Shown here: piece by piece, positions 46,111-53,966 of the stretch
Layout of the letters: each line of letters starts with the position of its first letter
Numbering within the stretch: position 1 is the stretch's first letter
NCBI GenBank assembly: GCA_963806735.1
Contig: CAWEBE010000053.1
Coordinates: 1-64,000, forward strand
Direction: 5' to 3'
DNA from: CADEFX01 sp963806735
GTDB taxonomy: Bacteria; Pseudomonadota; Alphaproteobacteria; Rhizobiales; Hyphomicrobiaceae
Length of the DNA stretch: 64,000 bases
Made by a program: the position numbers and the translations under genes
The notes under the pieces: model-generated
Database searches by the model: none
What the model was told of the DNA's origin: nothing
The model's input: only the letters and a program-made list of their open reading frames with translations

Positions 46111-46932
46111 TCACATGCGCATAGTGATCCGGTCGAAGACGCGATCAGGGAGCATGCGTTTCAGTAACGCTGCCGCCTGCGTGGGCAATCCGATCCTGTA
46201 GCGTATGCGCGGGCGTCGGCTTTCCAGCGCATGTACGAGCTTGGCGACGACCGCCTCTGGGCCGAGCCGGAAGCGGGCACGGCCGCCGCTTTCCATCTCC
46301 GCCAGGCGCCGCTCGTAGTCGGTGCGGTGGGGCGAGGCGGTCACGTCTATTGAGTGCCTGAAGCTGGCGAGCGCCGTGCTCAGGAACTGCGATTCGATAG
46401 GTCCAGGTTCGAGAATTGAAACGTAGATACCCGCCGGCGCCAGCTCCTGCCGCAGCGCATCGGACAGGGCCTCCAGCGCGAACTTGGAGGCGCAGTAGGC
46501 GCCGCGATAGGGTCCGCTGACGAAGCCCAGCACGGATGAGCACATGACGATGCGGCCGTGGCCCTGCGCACGCATGGCGGGGATAATTTGCCGGGTCAGG
46601 GCGTGTGCTGCGACGACGTTCACCTCCAGATGATGACGCAGGAGGTCTCCAGACACGTCCTCCATGGCGCCGACGGATCCGAAGGCGGCGTTGTTGTAGA
46701 GCGCATCCAGACGGCCACCCGTCCGCTTCAGGGTCTCTAGGGCGCACGCTGAGACGGAGGCTGGGTCCGACATCTCGAGAGGCAGCGCCTCGAGCCCGTC
46801 GTCACGGCCGAGGCGTTCGAGATCGGCTGGCTTACGAGCGGTTGCTAGCACGCGCCAGCCTCGGGCCTTGAGAGTTCGCGCCGCGGCGAGCCCGATGCCC
46901 GTAGAGCAGCCGGTGATGAGTATGGATCGCAT
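46111..46932 (-). CDS. Short-chain dehydrogenase/reductase
   Basis: A 273-residue SDR. It begins MRSILITGCSTGIGLAAARTL with the cofactor loop. NNAAFGSVGAMED replaces the common NNAG, and IVMCSSVLGFVSGPYRG carries the Ser. YCASKFALEALSDALRQELA gives Tyr and Lys and is followed by LEPGPIESQF. The pattern fits NADP-dependent SDRs of the oxidoreductase/retinol-dehydrogenase type. No partner gene: it is convergent with rlmH and divergent from the PLP enzyme gene, with about 60 bases between. Confidence 0.88.
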   Translation of the reverse strand: MRSILITGCSTGIGLAAARTLKARGWRVLATARKPADLERLGRDDGLEALPLEMSDPASVSACALETLKRTGGRLDALYNNAAFGSVGAMEDVSGDLLRHHLEVNVVAAHALTRQIIPAMRAQGHGRIVMCSSVLGFVSGPYRGAYCASKFALEALSDALRQELAPAGIYVSILEPGPIESQFLSTALASFRHSIDVTASPHRTDYERRLAEMESGGRARFRLGPEAVVAKLVHALESRRPRIRYRIGLPTQAAALLKRMLPDRVFDRITMRM

Positions 46933-46991
46933 CGTCGTATCGCAGGTTCTGATATGCTAACGCCAAGCTGTGTCGCTGACCGTCATAGAGG

Positions 46992-48134
46992 ATGATTGTG
47001 CCGAAGACTATGAAGCCAGAAACCATTGCCGCGCAGGCCGGTGGGGTTGTCGACGAGGCGACTGGCGCTATCGTTCCCGCGATCCATACCGCGACGACAT
47101 TCATCCGCGATCCCGACAACCAGTACCGCCGCGGCTTCGGTTACGGCCGGCCGGATACGCCTACCGTGCGGCAAGCCGAGGCCGTGCTGCAGGCCCTTGA
47201 GGGGGCAGACGCGTGCCTGATGTTCGGTTCTGGCATGGCGGCAGCGACCTCGACGTTTCTGGCGCTGGAGCGGCCGACCCACGTCGTGGCGCCGCTCGTC
47301 ATGTATTGGGCTTTGAAGAAGTGGCTGGCTGAAGATGCGCAGGAACTGGGCATTGAGGCGACATTCGTCGACGCTACGAGCCCGGAAGCAATTCGGGGTG
47401 CGGTCCGCCGTGGCCAAACAAGAATGGTGTGGATCGAGACGCCGGCCAATCCCATGTGGGGCGTGAGCGACATCGCAGCTGTGGCGTTAATCGCGCACGA
47501 TGCCGGTGCGCTGCTGGGCGTCGATTCGACGGTAGCCACTCCAGTCCTGACACGGCCACTTTCGCTCGGCGCCGACATCGTCATGCATTCCGCGACCAAG
47601 TATCTCAACGGTCACTCTGATGTTCTAGCTGGTGCACTGGCTTTCGCGCGGAAGGACGACGTGTTCGAGAAGGCGGCGCGCATGCGCGCCAATCTCGGCG
47701 CAGTGCTGGCCCCCTTCGAGGCCGCGCTGCTGATCCGCGGCATGCGAACGCTGCATGTGCGTGTGCGGCACGAGTCCGCGTCTGCTCTCATGCTCGCGCG
47801 TCGTTTGGCGCAGGACCCGCGCATTGCCGAGGTTCTCTATCCAGGTTTGCAGGCGCATGCCGGCCACGAGGTGGCGGCGCGGCAGATGCAGGGCGGTTTC
47901 GGTGGCATGCTGTCCGTGCGAGTCAAGGGAGACGAGGCAGCGGCCATTCGTACCGCGGCCAACGTGAAAATCTGGAAGCGAGCGACGTCGCTCGGCGGAG
48001 TGGAAAGTTTGCTCGAGCATCGCGCCAGCGTGGAGGGGCCTGGAACGCCCTGCCCCGCAGACCTGCTGCGCCTGTCGGTCGGGCTGGAAGACCCGGGCGA
48101 TCTGCTACTCGATCTGGAGCAGGCGCTCGGATAG
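46992..48134 (+). CDS. Transsulfuration-type PLP enzyme (cystathionine synthase/lyase family)
   Basis: A 380-residue fold-type I PLP enzyme of the Cys/Met metabolism family. The N-terminus MKPETIAAQAGGVVDEATGA then AIVPAIHTATTF is the usual form. ACLMFGSGMAAATSTFLALE is the phosphate loop, WIETPANPMWGVSDIAAVA follows, and the Schiff-base lysine is in IVMHSATKYLNGHSDVLAGA. GGVESLLEHRASVEGP and LLRLSVGLEDPGDLL match the family end. Cystathionine gamma-synthase, gamma-lyase or beta-lyase cannot be separated by eye. The ATG at 46992 has AGAGG just upstream, and a second ATG seven codons in is possible. Confidence 0.9.
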   Translation: MIVPKTMKPETIAAQAGGVVDEATGAIVPAIHTATTFIRDPDNQYRRGFGYGRPDTPTVRQAEAVLQALEGADACLMFGSGMAAATSTFLALERPTHVVAPLVMYWALKKWLAEDAQELGIEATFVDATSPEAIRGAVRRGQTRMVWIETPANPMWGVSDIAAVALIAHDAGALLGVDSTVATPVLTRPLSLGADIVMHSATKYLNGHSDVLAGALAFARKDDVFEKAARMRANLGAVLAPFEAALLIRGMRTLHVRVRHESASALMLARRLAQDPRIAEVLYPGLQAHAGHEVAARQMQGGFGGMLSVRVKGDEAAAIRTAANVKIWKRATSLGGVESLLEHRASVEGPGTPCPADLLRLSVGLEDPGDLLLDLEQALG

Positions 48135-48139
48135 CGGCC

Positions 48140-49159
48140 TTACGCGCGAGGAGTTAGCCCGAATTCGGCGGCCAGCTTCTCCATTGTGCGGGTACGGATC
48201 TCGTAGGACGGTGCGATGGCGACGAGAACAACCTCGTCGGCCGCGAACTCGTTCTTGATTTCGACGATGCGTTTGGCGACAGCCTTGGGGGTGCCGATGG
48301 TCGCGCGCGGACGCTCCCGCGCGGCGATTGCCTCTTCCTTTGACGAAAACGCGTAGGCCGCTGCTTCCTCCAGCGTCGGCACCGGACGATTGTGGCCGAG
48401 CGCAGTCATGACCCAGCGCATCAGCATGGCGCGCTCGATCAGCTTTGCTTCCTCCGGCGTATCCGCACAGAGCGCGATCACTGCCACAGCCAGATGTGGC
48501 TTGGCCTCGTGTCCGCTGCGGAAATGCTCGCGATAGGCACGCGCGACTTGAGCGCCGGTGTAGGCGTTGATGAAGTGGGCGAAGGCGAAGCGCATGCCAA
48601 GATGGCTGGCGAAGGCTGCGCCGCCGCCGCTGGAGCCCAGCACCCACAGCTCGGGCACGCTGGGGACGGCCGGGTTGGCGATCTGGCCGTCCAGCGGATG
48701 ACCTTCCGGCACCTTGCCCTTGAAGATGGCGGAAAGCTCGGCGAGCTGGTTGATGAAGCCTTCCTCGCTGTCGATCGGTCGGCCGTCGAACAGCACGCGT
48801 GCGGTGCGCGGGTGGCCGCCGGGTGCGCGACCGAGGCCCAAGTCGATGCGGCCGGGGTAGAGCGCCTCCAGCATCTTGAACTGCTCAGCGATTTTGAAGC
48901 TGGCGTAGTAGGGCAACATGATGCCGCCGGTGCCGATGCGTATCGTCTTGGTTTCCGCGCCGAGCCGGGCCAGCAAGATTTCGGGGCTGGCATCGGCGAG
49001 ACCGAGGAGGCCGTGGTGCTCGGCGAGCCAATAGCGATGGTAGCCGAGGCTGTCGGCATGCTTGGCCAGCGCAATCGTCGAGGCGATGGCCTCCGCGGGC
49101 GTGGCAGTGCCGATTACCGGGGATTGATCGAGAATTGAGATTGGGAATGGTGCGGTCAC
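48140..49159 (-). CDS. LLM-class flavin-dependent monooxygenase (MsnO8-like)
   Basis: A 339-residue luciferase-like flavoprotein. The GTG at 49157-49159 gives VTAPFPISILDQSPVIGTA, the normal start of this branch. The body shows HADSLGYHRYWLAEHHG, RIGTGGIMLPYYASFKIAEQ and GRIDLGLGRAPGG. VLGSSGGGAAFASHLG and a late PKAVAKRIVEIKNEFAADE follow. Such enzymes use reduced FMN and oxygen, or F420 in actinobacteria, on diverse organic substrates. It is convergent with the PLP gene (five bases between stops) and just downstream of mcd on the same strand with a 40-base gap. Confidence 0.88.
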   Translation of the reverse strand: MTAPFPISILDQSPVIGTATPAEAIASTIALAKHADSLGYHRYWLAEHHGLLGLADASPEILLARLGAETKTIRIGTGGIMLPYYASFKIAEQFKMLEALYPGRIDLGLGRAPGGHPRTARVLFDGRPIDSEEGFINQLAELSAIFKGKVPEGHPLDGQIANPAVPSVPELWVLGSSGGGAAFASHLGMRFAFAHFINAYTGAQVARAYREHFRSGHEAKPHLAVAVIALCADTPEEAKLIERAMLMRWVMTALGHNRPVPTLEEAAAYAFSSKEEAIAARERPRATIGTPKAVAKRIVEIKNEFAADEVVLVAIAPSYEIRTRTMEKLAAEFGLTPRA

Positions 49160-49199
49160 GACAGGTTCGATATCGCGGCTGCGTGCACGACGCAACCGG

Positions 49200-50876
49200 T
49201 CAGTTGGCGCCTTCGAGGAGGCGCCGGGCGATGACCTGGGCCTGAATCTCCGCTGCACCCTCGAAGATGTTGAGGATGCGAGCATCGCACAGAACGCGGC
49301 TCACGGGATACTCCAAGGCGAAACCATTGCCACCGTGGATTTGCAGGGCGTTGTCGGCATTGGCCCAGGCAATGCGGGCAGCCAGCAGCTTGGCCATGCC
49401 GGCCTCAAGATCGCAGCGACGCCCCTGGTCCTTCTCGCGCGCGGCGAAATAGGTGATCTGGCGTGCGATCATGACCTCCACAGCCATCATGACGACCTTG
49501 TTGGCAACACGCGGGAAGGCATAGATGGCCTTGCCGAATTGGTTGCGCTCGAGCGCGTACTTGAGCGCCAGGTCCAGCGCAGACTGGGCCACCCCTATGG
49601 CGCGGGCGGCAGTCTGGATGCGGGCAGATTCGAAGGTCGCCATGAGCTGCTTGAAGCCCTGGCCTTCCTCACCGCCGAGAAGCTGGCTGGCCGGGACCTC
49701 GAAGCCATCGAAGGAGATGTCGAACTCCTTCATGCCCCGATAGCCCAGCACCTCGATCTCACCACCACTCATGCCGGGAGCAGGGAATGGATTGTCATCG
49801 GTGCCACGCGGCTTCTCGGCGAGCAGCATCGAGAGGCCTTTGTATCCGGGCTCCTTCGGGTTGGTGCGGACGAGCAGGGTCATGAGATCGGCGCGCACTG
49901 GATGCGTGATCCAGGTCTTCTGGCCAGTCACCTTGTAGACTTCACCTTCGAGAACTGCGCGCGTCTTCAGCGATGCCAGATCCGAGCCGGTGTTGGGCTC
50001 GGTGAAGACGGCGGTCGGCAGGATCTCGCCGGAGGCGATCTTGGGCAGATAGCTTTCCTTCTGTACCTCGGTGCCGCCATTGATGATGAGCTCGGCGGCG
50101 ATCTCGGATCGCGTGCCGAGCGAGCCGACGCCGATGTAGCCGCGCGACAGCTCCTCGGAGACCACGCACATGGCTTCCTTGCCGAGGCCCATTCCACCAA
50201 ACGGCTCGGGGATTGTCAGGCCGAACACGCCCATCTCGCTCATCCTGGCGATGATCTCGAGCGGGATGTAGCTGTTCCCGAGATGCCATTCGTGCGCGAA
50301 GGGCAGCACCTGCTCCTCGGCAAACTTGCGCATCTCCTCGCGCATGGCGGCGTGGGTGTCGTCCATGCCGGTATCACCGAACGTGGTGGCGCCGGGGTGC
50401 TCGGCGATCAGCTCGGCGAGCCGTGCACGCACGTCCTCCGTAGCGCCTGCCTCGATCAGTGATGCGACGACGTCAGAGGACAGGAACCTGGTGATCTCAT
50501 CAGCGGGCACGCCAAGCTGTCCAAGGCGCACGATTTCGCCCTGGCTCATCGGAATGCCGCCGGCGATCTGCGCCAGATATTCGGAGAATGCTGCCGCTAG
50601 AATGAGCCGTTCGAGCTCGCCGGCACGACCGTCCTCCCCGAGCCGCTGCGCCCAGCGGTGCATCTGTCTCAAGGATTCGACATAGGTTGCCAACCAAGCC
50701 AGTCCGTGCGCTGCGTGCTGCACCTTGTCGATTTGGCCGGCATTCTCGACCTTGCGCCGGACTGCGCTCTTGGTTGCTTGGAGGATGCGCTCGGCGGCCG
50801 CGACTGCCGCATCATAGGTCTCGGAGGCAATTGGCGGCGAACCTTGCGACGAGCCTGCCTGGAATACCGTTGCCAT
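49200..50876 (-). CDS. mcd: (2S)-methylsuccinyl-CoA dehydrogenase
   Basis: An acyl-CoA dehydrogenase with a long N-terminal extension, 558 residues in all, as in the ethylmalonyl-CoA pathway enzyme that oxidises (2S)-methylsuccinyl-CoA to mesaconyl-CoA. The extension (about residues 1-150) is helical with AERILQATKSAVRRKVENAG and YVESLRQMHRWAQRL. The catalytic part has AVFTEPNTGSDLASLKTRAV, TGQKTWITHPVRADLM, ALQIHGGNGFALEYPVSRVL and FEGAAEIQAQVIARRLLEG. The ATG at 50874-50876 was chosen for its ATGGC context and family start. ccr and ecm lie within 5 kb, which fixes the assignment beyond the generic family. Confidence 0.92.
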   Translation of the reverse strand: MATVFQAGSSQGSPPIASETYDAAVAAAERILQATKSAVRRKVENAGQIDKVQHAAHGLAWLATYVESLRQMHRWAQRLGEDGRAGELERLILAAAFSEYLAQIAGGIPMSQGEIVRLGQLGVPADEITRFLSSDVVASLIEAGATEDVRARLAELIAEHPGATTFGDTGMDDTHAAMREEMRKFAEEQVLPFAHEWHLGNSYIPLEIIARMSEMGVFGLTIPEPFGGMGLGKEAMCVVSEELSRGYIGVGSLGTRSEIAAELIINGGTEVQKESYLPKIASGEILPTAVFTEPNTGSDLASLKTRAVLEGEVYKVTGQKTWITHPVRADLMTLLVRTNPKEPGYKGLSMLLAEKPRGTDDNPFPAPGMSGGEIEVLGYRGMKEFDISFDGFEVPASQLLGGEEGQGFKQLMATFESARIQTAARAIGVAQSALDLALKYALERNQFGKAIYAFPRVANKVVMMAVEVMIARQITYFAAREKDQGRRCDLEAGMAKLLAARIAWANADNALQIHGGNGFALEYPVSRVLCDARILNIFEGAAEIQAQVIARRLLEGAN

Positions 50877-50991
50877 AGCGAGCGCCTTCTGCCGGCCGAT
50901 CGTCAGGTTTCTTTCTGCTGCACCGCAGCATAGCCACGCTTGCGTAGGAGGCAATTCCGATTGTTGGGCAGCCGGCTCATCGATCGCCCGT

Positions 50992-51450
50992 TCAAGCTGC
51001 GCGAACCTTAGTGATCTCTGCTGGAGACGTATCCGAGACGAGGCGGCTAGCAGCCTTGACCCTGATCCGCGGCTTGCCGTCTGCGTTCGGGCGGTCCTGA
51101 GCGGCGACACTAACGCGGTGCTGTGGGCTGATGTGGTCTGTCGCAGGCGTCGGGTCTATCGCCAAGTCAAATTCGGCCGATGCCTCACTCAAGATGCGGA
51201 TGGCTTCAATCAGCCGAGTGTAGGCACGATAGGTGGCGCTGGTGCGCAGAAGCTTGCGGTGCAGCTTCTTGCTGTCCTCGCTCGCGTCGGAGCCGAGATG
51301 TTGCGCGACGATGGCCCCCAACTCGGCGGTCCTAAGTGCGCGCCAGCTGTCGTTGTGCGCGAGGTGCGATTCGAGCGTTTGACGCACCGCGAGCAGCGCG
51401 TTGCAAATCGTTTCTAGCTCGCCGCTGCTTTGCACATCCTCGCCCTGCAT
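50992..51450 (-). CDS. Hypothetical protein, 152 residues
   Basis: An acidic, mostly helical protein: ELETICNALLAVRQTLESHL, ALRTAELGAIVAQHLGSDA, KKLHRKLLRTSATYRAYTRL and IEAIRILSEASAEFDLAI, then a polar tail. No signal peptide or membrane segment. I do not recognise the family, but the amphipathic regularity and codon use look genuine. It is read leftward between mcd and a divergent BrkB-type gene, so it may belong with either. Confidence 0.55.
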   Translation of the reverse strand: MQGEDVQSSGELETICNALLAVRQTLESHLAHNDSWRALRTAELGAIVAQHLGSDASEDSKKLHRKLLRTSATYRAYTRLIEAIRILSEASAEFDLAIDPTPATDHISPQHRVSVAAQDRPNADGKPRIRVKAASRLVSDTSPAEITKVRAA

Positions 51451-51605
51451 GAGCGAATCAACTTTAGCTGCGTAGACGCCAGATAGAAGCCATTTTGCGC
51501 CGATATGCCCGGCAATCCTTCCGCGGAACAGATATTCACAGAACCCAGTTGCTTAGCAAAGCCATCGTCGCGCTAATGTGCGCAGAAAGGCCGCTCGAGA
51601 CGACC

Positions 51606-52448
51606 ATGCAATATCGACTTAAGGTGCTGCGCCGCGCACTCTGGACTCTGTTCGAGGACAGCGGGTTCTCGATGGCCGGCGCCGTGGCTTTCTCCTTCGT
51701 GCTGTCGCTGTTCCCGTTCTGCATTTTTCTCGGTGCGCTGGCCGGAACCATCGGCGGACGTGATCTGGCCGCGTATGCGATCTCGCAGCTGTTCGATGCG
51801 GTTCCCGATCCGGTCGCCGTAGCGCTGGCGCCCGAGGTGGAACGGGTGATGGGGCAGAGCCAGTATGGACTGCTCACCGTCGGCGCTGCCATTTCTCTGT
51901 TCTTTGCGACCAGCGCCATCGAGAGCCTGCGGGCAGCCCTCAACCTCGCCTACCGCGTGAAGGAGAGCCGCTCGTTCCTCTGGTGCATCGGGCAGAGCTC
52001 ATTGTTCGTTTTTGCCACGGCGGCCGGCATGCTGGTGATGGCGTGGGGTGTGATCGTGGGGCCTGCCCTTGCCGTCAGCAGCAAGTCCACTGCTGTACTC
52101 TGGCTGGTGGATCACGGCCTGTTTTCGTTCGGCACGCGATACGCGATCGTGCTTGCCGTGATCACCGCGCAGCTCATGGCGTACCATACCTGGCTGGCGT
52201 CGGGTCGGCGCAGCGTGCGGGAGGTCTGGCCGGGTGTTCTCCTGAGTGTCGTGCTCTGGCTGCTGGCGGCGTCGCTCTATTCCACCTGGCTCAGCATCAG
52301 CAATTATTCGCGCTTCTACGCGGGTCTCACTCAGCTTCTAAGCGCGCTCATCTTTTTCCAGGTGACCGGGATGATCGTCATCCTGGGCGCGGAGTTCAAT
52401 CGCGCGCTGGCGGAGGCAAGGCGCATCTCGGCGGCACAGCCATCGTAA
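51606..52448 (+). CDS. YihY/BrkB-family inner-membrane protein
   Basis: A 280-residue polytopic protein (ATG at 51606) with about six hydrophobic segments. Conserved features are SMAGAVAFSFVLSLFPFCIF, LFFATSAIESLRAALNLAYR and the late YSRFYAGLTQLLSALIFFQV then TGMIVILGAEFNRALAEAR. The YihY/UPF0761 family has an unresolved role, with suggested links to envelope integrity and to ribonuclease BN, the latter being a historical misannotation. It lies between mcd and ccr but on the opposite strand, so it is not part of the same transcript. Confidence 0.9.
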   Translation: MQYRLKVLRRALWTLFEDSGFSMAGAVAFSFVLSLFPFCIFLGALAGTIGGRDLAAYAISQLFDAVPDPVAVALAPEVERVMGQSQYGLLTVGAAISLFFATSAIESLRAALNLAYRVKESRSFLWCIGQSSLFVFATAAGMLVMAWGVIVGPALAVSSKSTAVLWLVDHGLFSFGTRYAIVLAVITAQLMAYHTWLASGRRSVREVWPGVLLSVVLWLLAASLYSTWLSISNYSRFYAGLTQLLSALIFFQVTGMIVILGAEFNRALAEARRISAAQPS

Positions 52449-52463
52449 TCAGCCGGCACACTA

Positions 52464-53762
52464 TCAGCCAAACCGCGATTTCGATGCCTCGAGCACGTCG
52501 CCGAAGGTGCGCAAGCCCGTTGTCGGTGCGGAGACGAGCACGGCCATGTTGCCGGGCTTGTGCTGGTTCTTGCGCATGCGCGTATGCGCCTTGGGGATTT
52601 GGTCCCAAGTGAAGACTTCGGACATGCACGGGTCGATGCGGCGCTCTACCACGAGCTTGTTGGCCTGGGCCGCCTGCAGCAGATTGGCGAAGTGCGAACC
52701 CTGCACGCGCTTCTGGTGCATCCAGAGATAGCGCGCGTCCATGGTCAGGTTGTAGCCAGTGGTGCCGGCGCAGATGACCACCATTCCGCCGCGCTTCACG
52801 ATCAGCACGGAAACGGGAAATGTCGACTCGCCAGGATGCTCGAAGACAAAGTCGACGTTATTGCCTTTGCCGGTGACGTCCCAGATCGCCTTGCCGAAGT
52901 TGCGCGCCTCCTTCATCCAGGCGGCGTACTCAGGCGAGTTCACCTTGGGGAGCTGGCCCCAGCAGTTGAATTTCTTGCGGTTGACGATGCCCTTGGCGCC
53001 GAGGCTCATGACGAAGTCGCGCTTATCGTCCTCCGACACGACACCGATAGCGTTGGCCCCTGCTGCCGCGCAGAGCTGCACCGCCATGGAGCCCAGGCCG
53101 CCACTGGCGCCCCAGACGAGCACGTTATGCCCCGGGCGCAGGATGTGCGGGCGATGGCCGAACAGCATGCGATACGCGGTTGCGAGCACCAGCACATAGC
53201 AGGCGCTCTCCTCCCAAGTCAGATGCCGCGGCCGCTCCATGAGCTGCCGGTCCTGCACACGCGCGAACTGGGCGAACGAGCCGTCCGGCGTCTCGTAGCC
53301 CCAGATGCGCTGGGATGGCGAGAACATCGGATCGCCGCCGTTGCACTCCTCATCGTCGCCATCGTCCTGATTGCAATGAATGACGACCTCATCACCGACC
53401 TTCCAGCGCTTCACCTTTGAGCCAACAGCCCAGACAATGCCGGACGCGTCCGAGCCAGCAATGTGAAACGGGTTCTTGTGCACGTCACGAATGGGGGAGA
53501 TGGGCGTACCGAGTGCTGCCCACACGCCGTTGTAGTTGACGCCGGCCGCCATCACGAGGACGAGGACGTCGTGGCTGTCGAGGGGCCACACGGGTACGAC
53601 CTCGACCTGCATGGCCTGATCCGGCTCGCCGTGCCGTTCCTCGCGGATCGACCAAGCGTACATCTGCTTGGGGACGTGGCCCAGCGGTGGAATTTCGCCG
53701 ACCTCGTAGAGATCCTTGCACGTGCCGGTGGTGTCAGCTGCGGACCGGGCTTCCAATTGCAT
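52464..53762 (-). CDS. ccr: Crotonyl-CoA carboxylase/reductase
   Basis: Ccr carboxylates and reduces crotonyl-CoA to (2S)-ethylmalonyl-CoA with NADPH and CO2, the key step of the ethylmalonyl-CoA pathway. The 432-residue MDR protein has KDLYEVGEIPPLGHVPKQMY, NYNGVWAALGTPISP, the CO2-pocket region FHIAGSDASGIVWAVGS, NQDDGDDEECNGGDPMFSPS, IWGYETPDGSFAQF, VLVWGASGGLGSMAVQLCA and MHQKRVQGSHFANL. The length is family-typical. The ATG at 53760-53762 follows AGGAGGGG. Divergent from ecm with 204 bases between, a natural place for shared regulation; I see no certain operator there. Confidence 0.97.
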   Translation of the reverse strand: MQLEARSAADTTGTCKDLYEVGEIPPLGHVPKQMYAWSIREERHGEPDQAMQVEVVPVWPLDSHDVLVLVMAAGVNYNGVWAALGTPISPIRDVHKNPFHIAGSDASGIVWAVGSKVKRWKVGDEVVIHCNQDDGDDEECNGGDPMFSPSQRIWGYETPDGSFAQFARVQDRQLMERPRHLTWEESACYVLVLATAYRMLFGHRPHILRPGHNVLVWGASGGLGSMAVQLCAAAGANAIGVVSEDDKRDFVMSLGAKGIVNRKKFNCWGQLPKVNSPEYAAWMKEARNFGKAIWDVTGKGNNVDFVFEHPGESTFPVSVLIVKRGGMVVICAGTTGYNLTMDARYLWMHQKRVQGSHFANLLQAAQANKLVVERRIDPCMSEVFTWDQIPKAHTRMRKNQHKPGNMAVLVSAPTTGLRTFGDVLEASKSRFG

Positions 53763-53966
53763 GATCCCCTCCTGCGCGTTGGTTGAGCGGATGCTGCATT
53801 GCGGAAACGATCCTGCGACATTTCGGTGCCGTCGCAAAGTTAATTTTTGCACCGCATCAATCATTTCAAGCCCATAAATAGCGGCGATTGCTTGCATTGA
53901 GCGCGCCTGCGATACTGCGGCGCAGCATTGAGGCGATCCGCCTGCCGAGGTCACTGGGGCCCAGCC